DNA of 64,000 nucleotides, taken from Winogradskyella ursingii (lineage in GTDB: Bacteria > Bacteroidota > Bacteroidia > Flavobacteriales > Flavobacteriaceae). The stretch spans positions 496,001 to 560,000 of the forward strand of contig NZ_JABFDH010000002.1 of assembly GCF_013403975.1 (NCBI RefSeq). Reading direction: 5' to 3'. The stretch's first letter is position 1. Each line of letters opens with the position of its first letter. This document shows, piece after piece, positions 47,055 through 56,225 of this stretch. A program made the position numbers and the translations under genes. The notes under the pieces were generated by a model. The model saw only the letters and a program-made list of their open reading frames with translations, had not been told where the DNA came from and did no database searches.

Positions 47055-47969
47055 GTGAGAGAGGTAAAAACTTGTTTTCTCATAGTTTTTTTCTTGTTGG
47101 TGAACAAAATGTATTGCCAACAGGACCCTCAGTATACACAGTACATGTACAATATGAGTGTGGTCAATCCTGCATACGCTGGCTCTAATGACTATATTTC
47201 CCTCGGATTACTTTATCGAAATCAATGGACAGGCTTTAATGGTGCACCTGAAACCGGAACATTCTTTGGTCATGCACCGATTGGCAGTAGTTTGGGCTTT
47301 GGTGTATCTGCAATAACAGACAATATTGGACCTCTTACGGAAACGAATGTTTATAGTGATGTTTCCTATACCATAAAACTTGAAAATAAACATCGCTTAG
47401 CATTTGGAATAAAATTGGGTGTTACCTTCCATAATATAGGATTAACCGGGTTAGATATTATTGATGAAAATGATCCATTTTTTTCACAGAATATCAGTGA
47501 AGTAACACCCAATGTGGGTGGTGGCTTATTTTATTATACAGATAATTATTATATAGCTCTATCTGCACCAAACTTATTAGCAGCAGTCCATTTAGATAAT
47601 AATGGTTTAAGGTTGGGATCAGAAACACAACATTATTTTTTAACCAGTGGATACGTGTTAGACATATCAGAAAACATAAAATTGAAACCATCATTTTTAT
47701 TGAAATCTGCTTTTGAGGCTTCAACTTCTTTTGATGCGAATTTAAATGCACTTTTCTATGAAAAATTTGAATTAGGAGTATCTTATCGTTTGGAAGACTC
47801 TATTTCTGGATTGGTAAATTTTAGTATTACACCTTCAATTAAAATCGGATATGCTTATGATGCCGTATCATCCCAAATCAAAGCGTTCGCACCAGCATCA
47901 CATGAAGTTTTTTTGTTATTTAATATTGATCTTCCGAGTCGTGCGGCAATTTCCCCACGTTTTTTTTAA
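47055..47969 (+). CDS. PorP/SprF-type outer-membrane protein
   Basis: The 304-residue protein starts with GTG at 47055 and has a signal peptide ending MYCQ. The PorP/SprF opening QQDPQYTQYMYNMSVVNPAYAGS is followed by a beta-barrel ending SPRFF. In Bacteroidota these proteins help secrete and attach large type IX substrates, usually encoded directly upstream. Here the upstream gene is an EEP-fold protein with no signal, so the usual large adhesin partner is missing and this looks like an orphan member. Confidence 0.9.
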   Translation: MREVKTCFLIVFFLLVNKMYCQQDPQYTQYMYNMSVVNPAYAGSNDYISLGLLYRNQWTGFNGAPETGTFFGHAPIGSSLGFGVSAITDNIGPLTETNVYSDVSYTIKLENKHRLAFGIKLGVTFHNIGLTGLDIIDENDPFFSQNISEVTPNVGGGLFYYTDNYYIALSAPNLLAAVHLDNNGLRLGSETQHYFLTSGYVLDISENIKLKPSFLLKSAFEASTSFDANLNALFYEKFELGVSYRLEDSISGLVNFSITPSIKIGYAYDAVSSQIKAFAPASHEVFLLFNIDLPSRAAISPRFF

Positions 47970-47970
47970 T

Positions 47971-48501
47971 TCAACGCAATGGAAACCCTTTTGCTGCCCA
48001 CCAAGGATGAATTTCAATCATCAATCTTCCAGCTTTTACCATCGGGTCAGCGTTCGCCAAACTATCTGCCATTTTTTGAGTTGGTACATTATAAATAGTG
48101 ATACCTCTTATTTCACCGTCATCACCAAACGGACCAGAAATATCAGCAAAGCCCAAATCGTACATTTTCCCTAGATGCGCCAAATGTGCTTTTTGTAATC
48201 GGTTTGCTTCTTCTTCATTTTGATTTCTTATTGGTCCACGTTTTAAAAACGCAATAAAATACTGCTGCATGAGAACAGTGTCTTGGGTTTTCTCATCCAC
48301 ATAATCGAAAATTTGATAGCCCTTTTCGACTAGAGCCGCCTTTTTTTCGGCGGTTGACTGCTCTGTTATTGTTTTGCTGTCCTCTTTTGTGGTTTCAATC
48401 TTTTTATCTTCAAAAGTAAATTCGTTTGGCTCTTCTTTTGTTTCGTTTTTACACGCGAGAATGCAGCAAAAAAGTATGATTAATAGAACTAGTTTTTTCA
48501 T
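47971..48501 (-). CDS. YciI-like domain lipoprotein
   Basis: The start at 48501 (MKKLVLLIILFCCILAC) overlaps the upstream stop by ATGA, which indicates coupling; a start three codons earlier at 48510 is less likely. Cys17 is the lipid site. After a charged linker, residues about 85-176 are a YciI/dimeric ferredoxin-fold domain with FIAFLKRGP, HLAHLGKMYDLG and SGPFGDDGEIRGI. The last part (ADPMVKAGRLMIEIHPWW) fits the family's conserved strand. The substrate is unknown, and an exported YciI domain is unusual. Confidence 0.86.
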   Translation of the reverse strand: MKKLVLLIILFCCILACKNETKEEPNEFTFEDKKIETTKEDSKTITEQSTAEKKAALVEKGYQIFDYVDEKTQDTVLMQQYFIAFLKRGPIRNQNEEEANRLQKAHLAHLGKMYDLGFADISGPFGDDGEIRGITIYNVPTQKMADSLANADPMVKAGRLMIEIHPWWAAKGFPLR

Positions 48502-48974
48502 TGTTTCCAATTTTTATAAGGTCGTTGACTTAATTGAGAATTGTAATACCTAACATCTCCAGTTACTTCTTCGCCTAACCATTCGGGTTTTTCAAAATGT
48601 TCATCTTCTTTATTTAACTCTACTTCTGCGACGATTAAGTCAATATTATCGCCTTCAAAAACGTCGACTTCAAAAATATGGTCACCACACTTAATTTCAT
48701 AACGGGTCTTTTCAATGACTCCTAATTCACATAATTTTAAAAGCGCTTCGGCTTCAGCTTTTGAGATTTCTTTTTCCCATTCAAAACGTGATAATCCGTT
48801 GATAATGGACTTACCTTTTATGGTGAGGTACCCTTTTTCTTCTTTCAATCGTACTCTGACTGTACGTTCTGCATGGCTATTTAAAAAACCTTGTTTAATT
48901 ACATAGCTATTGAAAGCTTCTGATTTGAAACTATGGGATTTGACTAAAAATTTTCGTTCTATTTCTAATGCCAT
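48498..48974 (-). CDS. CYTH-domain protein (triphosphatase-like)
   Basis: The 158-residue protein starts MALEIERKFLV, the ExExK motif that defines the CYTH tunnel fold, and carries RVRLKEEKGYLTIKG with the Arg and Lys residues that grip triphosphates. Single-domain members hydrolyse inorganic triphosphate or similar compounds. It overlaps the YciI-like lipoprotein gene by four bases. Confidence 0.93.
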   Translation of the reverse strand: MALEIERKFLVKSHSFKSEAFNSYVIKQGFLNSHAERTVRVRLKEEKGYLTIKGKSIINGLSRFEWEKEISKAEAEALLKLCELGVIEKTRYEIKCGDHIFEVDVFEGDNIDLIVAEVELNKEDEHFEKPEWLGEEVTGDVRYYNSQLSQRPYKNWKQ

Positions 48975-49025
48975 CTTTAATTAGTGCAAAAGCAGAATTC
49001 TTTTAAATGGTTAATATTCTCTCTG

Positions 49026-49050
49026 TAGAGATTCCTGCGTTCTTAGGAAT
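49026..49050. repeat. Degenerate GATTCCTGC-type repeat
   Basis: AGAGATTCCTGCGTTCTTAGGA forms an imperfect palindrome and resembles the GAGATTCCTGCCTGCGCAGGA element at 56196-56216. It lies in the spacer before dinB. Confidence 0.45.
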
Positions 49051-49065
49051 TCATAAATTTACAGC

Positions 49066-50166
49066 ATGCCAATCGATTTACCAATAAGAAAGATAATACA
49101 TGTGGATATGGACGCATTTTATGCGTCCGTTGCACAGCTGGACAATCCTGAACTTAAGGGTAAGCCAATTGCAGTTGGTGGCAGTAGCGGAAGAGGTGTT
49201 GTAAGTGCAGCAAGCTATGAAGCTAGAAAATTTGGTGTAAAAAGTGCGATGTCTGGCCGTCTGGCAGAAAAATTATGCCCAGATCTCATTTTTGTAAAAA
49301 CCGATTTTGACCGTTACAAAGAAATTTCGGGTCGGATTAGAAAGATTTTCTTTGATTATACCGATTTGGTAGAGCCGTTGTCTCTTGATGAGGCATATTT
49401 GGACGTTACCGAAAACAAAATCGGATTGCCTAGTGCCACATTGATTGCCCAAAAAATCAGACAGCGCATTTATGATGAAGTTGGATTGAGGGCTTCTGCA
49501 GGAATTTCCATAAATAAGTTTATTGCTAAAGTTGCCAGTGATATCAATAAGCCCAACGGACAGAAAACTGTTAACCCAGAAGATGTTCTTCAGTTTTTAG
49601 AGGATTTGGACATCAGAAAATTTTATGGTGTCGGTAAGGTCACGGCTGAAAAAATGTACCAAAAAGGCATTTTTACTGGTAAAGATTTAAAAACGAAAAG
49701 CCTCAAATATTTAGATGAGCATTTCGGTAAATCTGGTAGATATTATTATCAGATTGTGCGCGGCATTCAGCATAGTGAAGTGAAGCCTAATCGCATTAGA
49801 AAATCTTTAGCTGCTGAGCGAACATTCAGTGAAAATCTATCTTCTGAAATTTTTATGCTCGAAAAACTAGAGCATATTGCCGAAGAGGTGTCAAAACGTT
49901 TGGCTAAAAGTAATGTCTCTGGTAAAACCATAACACTAAAAATTAAATACAGTGATTTCACCCTACAAACCAGAAGTAAAACATTGCCATATTTTGTAAG
50001 TGAAAAAGCTATGATTCTTGAAACAGCAAAGGACTTGTTATATCAAGAAAAGTTGAATAATTCAGTAAGACTTTTGGGTATTTCTTTGTCAAATTTAAAT
50101 ACTGAATCCAAAATTGCGAAACCAAAAGAAGAAGCAGTTAGTGTACAGCTAAAATTTGAATTTTAA
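49066..50166 (+). CDS. dinB: DNA polymerase IV (Y family)
   Basis: The 366-residue protein has the Y-family motifs HVDMDAFYASVAQLDNPEL, YEARKFGVKSAM and SLDEAYLDVTE (catalytic acidic residues). A helix-hairpin-helix region (FYGVGKVTAEKM) and a C-terminal little-finger domain follow. It copies past damaged bases with low fidelity. It probably lacks a clamp-binding tail longer than the final VQLKFEF. No LexA-type site was recognised upstream. Confidence 0.95.
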   Translation: MPIDLPIRKIIHVDMDAFYASVAQLDNPELKGKPIAVGGSSGRGVVSAASYEARKFGVKSAMSGRLAEKLCPDLIFVKTDFDRYKEISGRIRKIFFDYTDLVEPLSLDEAYLDVTENKIGLPSATLIAQKIRQRIYDEVGLRASAGISINKFIAKVASDINKPNGQKTVNPEDVLQFLEDLDIRKFYGVGKVTAEKMYQKGIFTGKDLKTKSLKYLDEHFGKSGRYYYQIVRGIQHSEVKPNRIRKSLAAERTFSENLSSEIFMLEKLEHIAEEVSKRLAKSNVSGKTITLKIKYSDFTLQTRSKTLPYFVSEKAMILETAKDLLYQEKLNNSVRLLGISLSNLNTESKIAKPKEEAVSVQLKFEF

Positions 50167-50275
50167 TTCAGATAAATAATATCATTGATAAATTTAGATT
50201 TATAAAGAAGTATCAATGTAACAGAAAGCGATTTAAAAATTTCATATATCTAAGCAGCTACTTGAACTATATTCC

Positions 50276-50974
50276 TTAATCATCCTTTCCATTTTTTGTA
50301 GTCACAATAACAACACCGTTGGCGCCTCTAGCCCCATAAATTGCCGAAGATCCATCTTTTAAAATTTCGACGCTTTTCACATCTGCAGTTGGTAAATTAA
50401 ATAGTTGTGAAGAAGTCGAATCCATCCCGTTAATGATTATCAAGGCCGCGTTTGAGCCAAATAAAGAATTTGTACCACGAATTATTATATTGCCGTTAGA
50501 AACCACTATTGAAGGAGAACTGTTAATAATGAGCTCTAACATGTTGGAATACTTTGAAAATTTGTACTGATCATCATTTTTGAAACTTGATATGGCGAAA
50601 GATTTATCTTTTTCTTTTATATGTCCATAACCTAATGCTAAATCAACATTTTTTTTCCCTCGTTTAAAATTTAACTCTACAGATATATCCTTAGTTTTTT
50701 CATCTATTTTAAGTTTTTTAGTATAAAAACCTTTTGCGCTAATTTTAATTTTATCCTTAAAAGAGCAAAGTATTTTAAAATTCCCCAAACTATCAGTCAG
50801 CACCTTCACTTTACTATTTGTTGCTTTTACTTCAGCACCAACAACAACAATATTTTTTAAGGTTTTTACAGTCCCTGTTACTGTAGTATTTTGTGTTTCT
50901 TGAGAATAAGAAATACTAGATATAAAAGAAAATAAGAATACTAATTTAAACGATTTCAGCGAAAAATTTTTCAT
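50276..50974 (-). CDS. Free-standing carboxypeptidase-regulatory plus TonB-plug protein
   Basis: The 232-residue protein has a signal peptide (ending SYSQ). A carboxypeptidase-regulatory-like domain (about residues 28-100) follows, and then a TonB-receptor plug domain with NGNIIIRGTNSLFGSNAALIIINGMD and VEILKDGSSAIYGARGANGVVIVTTK. This is the N-terminal part of a SusC-type receptor, but the protein stops right after the plug with no barrel, and no barrel sequence follows within the 100 bases before pyk. It could be a real independent plug protein or the remnant of a receptor gene. Confidence 0.8.
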   Translation of the reverse strand: MKNFSLKSFKLVFLFSFISSISYSQETQNTTVTGTVKTLKNIVVVGAEVKATNSKVKVLTDSLGNFKILCSFKDKIKISAKGFYTKKLKIDEKTKDISVELNFKRGKKNVDLALGYGHIKEKDKSFAISSFKNDDQYKFSKYSNMLELIINSSPSIVVSNGNIIIRGTNSLFGSNAALIIINGMDSTSSQLFNLPTADVKSVEILKDGSSAIYGARGANGVVIVTTKNGKDD

Positions 50975-51074
50975 AATTTATTCTTTATTAAATCTAAATT
51001 TAGGACATTTAATTCTTGGTTCAATCCCACAAAACGCTAGTATAGGCTAATAAAAGGCAAATTTAAAGTCTGTT

Positions 51075-52514
51075 CTAAAAACTACAATTTTCAATCTCAG
51101 TAACTCGTAACGTATTCACCATACCTTTAGCTTGTATAGGCATTGCTGCTAAACTCACTAACATATCGCCAACTTCAAGATAGCCTTTTTTACATGCGAT
51201 AGAATTAACATCTTCAATTGTTTCGTCTGTACTTACAAACTTGTCATAGAAGAATGCAGTCACGCCCCAAAGTAAACTCAATTGGGTTAAAATTCTCTTG
51301 TTAGATGTAAAAACTAAAATATGAGCTGATGGTCTCCAAGCGGAAATCTGAAAGGCAGTATAACCACTATTGGTTAATGTAGAGATGGCTTTGGCATCAA
51401 TCTCATTGGCCATATTAGCTGCGTGGTAACAAATTGATTTGGTAATATAACGCTTAGTACGAATGTGAGGTGGGTTTTGTGGTACTTCAATTAAAGGTGA
51501 ATCCTCCACACTTCTTATAATATTTGCCATTTGGCGAATCACCTGAACTGGGTATTGCCCAACAGAAGTCTCACCAGATAGCATCACTGCATCAGCTCCA
51601 TCCATTACGGAATTGGCGACATCGTTCACCTCCGCACGAGTTGGCGTAAGACTAGAAATCATCGTTTCCATCATCTGCGTGGCTATAATCACAGGAATTC
51701 TTGCGCGTTTGGCACGTAGTACTAACTGCTTTTGAATTAGCGGTACTTCTTCTGCTGGAATTTCCACTCCTAAATCTCCACGAGCTACCATTAACCCATC
51801 ACAGTAAGCTACGATTTTATCAATATTTTCAACAGCTTCTGGCTTTTCTATTTTGGCGATTATTGGAATTTTATGGTCGCTATGTTCACTGATAAGTTTT
51901 TCCAATTCCATTAAATCTTCAGCATGGCGCACAAAGGATAATGCAATCCAATCTACCTGCTGTCCAATAGCAAAAATGGCATCTTCAATATCTTTTTCGG
52001 TTAAAGCCGGTTGAGAAATGTTTGTGTTTGGTAAATTGACACCCTTTTTAGATTTTAAGGGCCCTCCTTGAATGACTTTAGCTTTTACTTCAGACTTTCC
52101 GTCTGTTGAGACAACTTCAAAAATCAGCTTTCCGTCGTCCAATAAAATACGCTCTCCTGCTTTAGCATCTTGAGGAAATTTATCATAGGTCATGTAAACA
52201 CGTTCTTTTGTGCCCGTAAAACGCTTTCCTGTTGCAAAAACGATTTCATCACCTTCATCGACAAAAACCTCACCCTTCATGGTGCCTACGCGCAACTTAG
52301 GACCTTGTAAATCGGCCAGAATTGATGCGTTATATCCAAACTCATCATTGAGATCACGAATCATTTTTATTCGTTCTTTGACGTCTTTGTAATTCGCATG
52401 TGAGAAATTAATTCTGAATACGTTGGCACCTTCGTCCAACATATCTTTTAAAACAGCTTTGGTACTTGTTGCTGGGCCTAATGTGGCTACTATTTTTGTT
52501 TTTTTATTTGGCAT
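51075..52514 (-). CDS. pyk: Pyruvate kinase
   Basis: The 479-residue protein has TKIVATLGPATST, the catalytic stretch IPIIAKIEKPEAVEN (Lys), DGLMVARGDLGVEIP and the allosteric C-terminal domain with CYHAANMANEI. It makes pyruvate and ATP from phosphoenolpyruvate in glycolysis. It lies 4 bases behind the IPExxxVDY gene, so the two share a message. Confidence 0.97.
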   Translation of the reverse strand: MPNKKTKIVATLGPATSTKAVLKDMLDEGANVFRINFSHANYKDVKERIKMIRDLNDEFGYNASILADLQGPKLRVGTMKGEVFVDEGDEIVFATGKRFTGTKERVYMTYDKFPQDAKAGERILLDDGKLIFEVVSTDGKSEVKAKVIQGGPLKSKKGVNLPNTNISQPALTEKDIEDAIFAIGQQVDWIALSFVRHAEDLMELEKLISEHSDHKIPIIAKIEKPEAVENIDKIVAYCDGLMVARGDLGVEIPAEEVPLIQKQLVLRAKRARIPVIIATQMMETMISSLTPTRAEVNDVANSVMDGADAVMLSGETSVGQYPVQVIRQMANIIRSVEDSPLIEVPQNPPHIRTKRYITKSICYHAANMANEIDAKAISTLTNSGYTAFQISAWRPSAHILVFTSNKRILTQLSLLWGVTAFFYDKFVSTDETIEDVNSIACKKGYLEVGDMLVSLAAMPIQAKGMVNTLRVTEIENCSF

Positions 52515-52518
52515 CTAG

Positions 52519-52998
52519 TTAAAAAATTAAATGGTCCTTGGACTTTATTTTTAAGGGGTCTACGGTATAGCTCGTCACTATTTGCGGAATTGACTGTAAC
52601 CTATTTATTATCAAATGCTCATTCACATTTTGGATTTCCTCAGAAATTTTTAGAAAATAATCCACACGCTTCAATTCTGAAATCAAATTGAAAGTCTTTA
52701 GTGTCTTTTCTTCACTCTCGAATAAAGTGCCAGTACTAGAAAGACTATTCTCTTCTTTTTTACAAATATTGGACACTAAGTTCCATGTGACATATTGCGA
52801 CTCGTTATTCCACTCAAAAATACTATACGAAGAGGTTAAATATTTAAAGTCTAAATCTTTTTGTTTGCGTTGTAACCTTAGGTCTAAATTTTTATTGAGT
52901 AAATAGGCTAAACGGTAATCTTCTAAATTACAATGGATGGCAATGAGCTTGTAATCGTCATCATTAAAATCATCTACCAGAAGTTTGTGTAAAGCCAT
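52519..52998 (-). CDS. IPExxxVDY family protein
   Basis: The 159-residue protein matches a Bacteroidota-only family named for a near-C-terminal motif; here ELKRVDYFLKI and IPQIVTSYTVD are the closest equivalents. It begins MALHKLLVDDFNDDDYKLIAIHC and has no signal peptide. Function is unknown, but its place beside pyk and downstream of rnc is conserved in flavobacteria as far as I recall. Confidence 0.87.
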   Translation of the reverse strand: MALHKLLVDDFNDDDYKLIAIHCNLEDYRLAYLLNKNLDLRLQRKQKDLDFKYLTSSYSIFEWNNESQYVTWNLVSNICKKEENSLSSTGTLFESEEKTLKTFNLISELKRVDYFLKISEEIQNVNEHLIINRLQSIPQIVTSYTVDPLKIKSKDHLIF

Positions 52999-53142
52999 AA
53001 GGTTATAACTTTGAATGGTAAATATAGTACATTATACATTGAATTTGATTAAGATTTGGTTAATCTTTATCTCTCCTAAGCTACGAAAACGTTATAGTTG
53101 CGGGTGTTTTGAGCAGATTTGTAATTTCACTTATAAATACAA

Positions 53143-53886
53143 CTAGATAAGTTTGGTAATCTGTTTTTGAAAAGCAAAAAATGCACGTTTTGATGCTTTT
53201 TCCTCAGCCTTCTTTTTTGAAGTGGCTCTCGCCTTGGCAATCACTTTATCGTTAATGCTCAATTTTACAGAGAAATGTTTTAGTGCGTCGTTACCAGTAT
53301 CTTCATAAACTTCGTAATCAAATGTGTTTTTTTCCTTTTGACACCATTCAATGAGCAAACTTTTATAACTGATAACCTTACCTTCTAAGGTTTCGATATC
53401 TACGTAGGGTTCAATAACCCTATCATAAATAAATTTTTCACAGTACTTGTAACCTTTGTCCAAAAAAATAGCACCAACTAAAGATTCAAACAAATTACCG
53501 TGGATATTATTTCCAAAATTTGAAGTCGGTATTTTACTCTGTACCAATTCAATAAGCCCTAAATCCTTTCCCAATTCATTGAGATGCTCTCTACTGACCA
53601 CTTTAGATCGCATTTTGGTAAGATAACCTTCATCTCCGTGCGGTACTTTTTCAAATAAGTAACAAGCAATGACAGAACTCAACATAGCATCACCTACAAA
53701 CTCTAGTCTTTCGTAATTAATGGCATTACCTTTTTTGTCCTTAATATTCATTGAGCGATGGGTAAATGCCTTGACATAAAGCTCTTTGTTCTTGGGATTA
53801 AACCCTAAAATGGATTTAAGTTTTAAAAAAAAATTCCCGTCTTCATCAGCACGGGAATTTTTCAATATGTTACGAATGAATTTCAT
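53143..53886 (-). CDS. rnc: Ribonuclease III
   Basis: The 247-residue protein has the catalytic signature NYERLEFVGDAMLSSVIA with the metal-binding Glu and Asp, a second acidic site in LFESLVGAIFLDKG, and a C-terminal double-stranded-RNA-binding domain (DALKHFSVKLSINDKVIAKA, SKKKAEEKASKRA). It cuts structured RNA, including rRNA precursors. It follows fabF by 7 bases. Confidence 0.96.
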   Translation of the reverse strand: MKFIRNILKNSRADEDGNFFLKLKSILGFNPKNKELYVKAFTHRSMNIKDKKGNAINYERLEFVGDAMLSSVIACYLFEKVPHGDEGYLTKMRSKVVSREHLNELGKDLGLIELVQSKIPTSNFGNNIHGNLFESLVGAIFLDKGYKYCEKFIYDRVIEPYVDIETLEGKVISYKSLLIEWCQKEKNTFDYEVYEDTGNDALKHFSVKLSINDKVIAKARATSKKKAEEKASKRAFFAFQKQITKLI

Positions 53887-53893
53887 TCGGGAT

Positions 53894-55144
53894 TTAATCT
53901 ATTTTTTTAAACAATACGCAAGCGTTATGACCGCCAAATCCAAATGTATTGCTCATTGCGACTTTAATATCTCGTTTCTGAGCTTTATTGAGAGTTAAAT
54001 TTAATTCTGAATCTATGTTCTCATCATGAGTTTCGTGATTAATTGTTGGTGGCACAATGCCATGCTCCATTGCTAATATTGAAGCAATAGCCTCAATAGC
54101 TCCAGCAGCACCAAGCAAATGACCCGTCATGGATTTTGTAGAATTAATGTTTATGTTTTTAGCGTGGCTGCCAAATACTTCTGATATAGCTTTGAGTTCG
54201 GCCACATCACCTAGTGGTGTTGATGTACCGTGTGTATTAATATGATCTACATCTTCAGGATTTAACCCTGCGTTTTCTAAACAATTTTTCATTACTGCAA
54301 CAACACCAATACCATCTGGATGTGGTGCCGTCATGTGATAAGCATCAGACGAAAGTCCTCCTCCTACAACTTCAGCATAGATTTTTGCTCCTCTTGCCTT
54401 AGCATGCTCATACTCTTCTAAAACTATAGAACCTGCTCCCTCTCCCAATACAAATCCATCACGATTGGCATCAAAAGGTCTAGAAGCTGTTTCAGGACTT
54501 TCGTTTCTAGTACTCATGGCATGCATAGCATTAAAACCTCCCATACCAGCAATAGTTACTGCAGCTTCACTTCCTCCAGTAATGACAACATCACAGTGAC
54601 CTAAACGAATTGTGTTTAAGGCATCGATCATTGAATTAGCAGAAGATGCACAAGCTGACACCGTTGTATAGTTCGGTCCCATAAAACCATATTTTATGGA
54701 TATGTTTCCTGGTGCTATATCGGCAATCATTTTTGGGATAAAGAATGGATTGAATCGAGGCGTACCATCACCAGCTGCAAAATTCAACACCTCTTCTTGA
54801 AATGTTTCTAAGCCACCGATACCAGCTCCCCAAATAACTCCAACTCTTAGTTTATTTAACGCATCTAGATCTAGTTTTGAGTCTGCGATAGCTTCATCTG
54901 AAGCCACCATAGCATACTGCGAAAACTTATCCATTTTACGCGCTAACTTTCTATCAATAAAGTCAGTTACTTCAAAGTTTTTTACTTCACAAGCGAACTG
55001 TGTTTTGAAGTTTGAAGCATCAAAATGCGTCACAGGTGCAGCGCCACTTTTTCCATTGACCAATCCCTCCCAATATTCATCTTTGGTATTGCCTATGGGT
55101 GTAAGTGCACCTAAACCGGTAACTACGACTCGCTTTAATTCCAT
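53894..55144 (-). CDS. fabF: 3-oxoacyl-[acyl-carrier-protein] synthase II
   Basis: The 416-residue condensing enzyme has the Cys in TVSACASSANSM and the His residues in NTHGTSTPLGD and STKSMTGHLLGAAGA, forming the Cys-His-His triad of KAS II. It extends acyl-ACP by two carbons with malonyl-ACP. acpP lies 13 bases upstream and rnc follows, giving the common acpP-fabF-rnc order. Confidence 0.97.
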   Translation of the reverse strand: MELKRVVVTGLGALTPIGNTKDEYWEGLVNGKSGAAPVTHFDASNFKTQFACEVKNFEVTDFIDRKLARKMDKFSQYAMVASDEAIADSKLDLDALNKLRVGVIWGAGIGGLETFQEEVLNFAAGDGTPRFNPFFIPKMIADIAPGNISIKYGFMGPNYTTVSACASSANSMIDALNTIRLGHCDVVITGGSEAAVTIAGMGGFNAMHAMSTRNESPETASRPFDANRDGFVLGEGAGSIVLEEYEHAKARGAKIYAEVVGGGLSSDAYHMTAPHPDGIGVVAVMKNCLENAGLNPEDVDHINTHGTSTPLGDVAELKAISEVFGSHAKNININSTKSMTGHLLGAAGAIEAIASILAMEHGIVPPTINHETHDENIDSELNLTLNKAQKRDIKVAMSNTFGFGGHNACVLFKKID

Positions 55145-55157
55145 AAAAATAAAGTTC

Positions 55158-55394
55158 TTATTTTTTTGCTTCTTCTATATAAGAAATAGCTTGACCAACT
55201 GTTGCAATGTTCTCAGCTTGATCGTCTGGGATTTGAATATCAAATTCTTTTTCGAATTCCATTATTAATTCTACAGTATCCAATGAATCCGCTCCTAAAT
55301 CGTTAGTGAAGCTAGCTTCAGTTACAACTTCGTTTTCATCAACACCTAATTTATCTACGATAATCGCTTTTACTCGTGATGCAATGTCTGACAT
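55158..55394 (-). CDS. acpP: Acyl carrier protein
   Basis: The 78-residue acidic protein has [11 protein letters not shown] with Ser37, the site for the phosphopantetheine arm. It carries growing acyl chains for FabF and the other fatty-acid enzymes. It is the first gene of the unit and has a -7-like element about 32 bases before its start. Confidence 0.97.
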   Translation of the reverse strand: MSDIASRVKAIIVDKLGVDENEVVTEASFTNDLGADSLDTVELIMEFEKEFDIQIPDDQAENIATVGQAISYIEEAKK

Positions 55395-55425
55395 AATCTT
55401 TTAATTTTAAGTTTTAATTAGATGG

Positions 55426-55433
55426 CAAAAATA
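55426..55433 (-). promoter_or_regulatory. -7 element of the acpP promoter
   Basis: On the minus strand TATTTTTG matches TAnnTTTG. No clear -33 TTTG was found at the expected distance. Confidence 0.5.
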
Positions 55434-55576
55434 AAAAACTTTACGTTAATAATCATCTTTACCGATAAAATGTGCTTTTAATTTAGTAAAAATAAAATAG
55501 AAGTATTCCGTTTTGCCCTAATTGTTAATTATTATTCTTTTTTTTGTTTGAATAATTTGAACATGATGGCAAGTAT

Positions 55577-56140
55577 ATGAAACGAATTGTAATTTTTGCG
55601 TCCGGAAGTGGGAGTAATGCTGAAAATTTAATAAAGTTTTTTCACAACAGCGATAATGCGCGTGTTATTCAAGTACTCACTAACAATCCTCATGCCAAAG
55701 TATTGGATCGTTGTAAAAAATTGAATATTAGCGCGTTATCATTCAACAGAATAGCATTTTCAAAATCTGAGGATGTTTTGAATATCCTACAAGCCTCAAA
55801 ACCAGATTTGATTGTATTGGCAGGTTTTCTTTGGAAATTTCCTAAATTTATTTTGAAGGAATTTGAAAACAAAGTGATCAATATTCATCCCGCTCTATTA
55901 CCAAAATATGGTGGGAAAGGCATGTATGGAAAGTTTGTGCACGAAGCTGTCGTTGCCAATAAAGAAACTGAAACCGGCATCACCATTCATTATGTCAATG
56001 AAAATTATGATGAAGGAGCCATAATTTTTCAGGCAAAATGTGAGATTCAAGCATCAGATTCTGCCGAGGATGTGGCGATGAAAATTCATGATTTGGAGAT
56101 GGAGCATTTCCCCAAAATTGTGGGAAAGCTATTAAAGTAA
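55577..56140 (+). CDS. purN: Phosphoribosylglycinamide formyltransferase
   Basis: The 187-residue protein has ASGSGSNAENLIKFF for the phosphate loop, INIHPALLPKYGGKGMYG with the catalytic His, and HYVNENYDEGAIIFQ with the catalytic Asp region. It formylates GAR with 10-formyl-THF, the third step of purine synthesis. It diverges from acpP and is followed by a repeat element. Confidence 0.95.
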   Translation: MKRIVIFASGSGSNAENLIKFFHNSDNARVIQVLTNNPHAKVLDRCKKLNISALSFNRIAFSKSEDVLNILQASKPDLIVLAGFLWKFPKFILKEFENKVINIHPALLPKYGGKGMYGKFVHEAVVANKETETGITIHYVNENYDEGAIIFQAKCEIQASDSAEDVAMKIHDLEMEHFPKIVGKLLK

Positions 56141-56144
56141 ATTT

Positions 56145-56220
56145 CTGTGTCATCGAGCGCCGTCGAGATACATTTGAAACAAAATTTTAGATTATGAGAT
56201 TCCTGCCTGCGCAGGATTGG
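56145..56220. repeat. Composite dispersed repeat: TCGAG arm plus GATTCCTGC palindrome
   Basis: GTGTCATCGAGCGCCGTCGAGATA (about 56147-56170) matches the left arm of the repeat at 14831-14855. The perfect-arm palindrome ATTCCTGC/GCAGGA follows at 56198-56216. It fills the purN-RNase H spacer, and the RNase H start codon lies 6 bases past its edge. Confidence 0.65.
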
Positions 56221-56225
56221 CAAAA

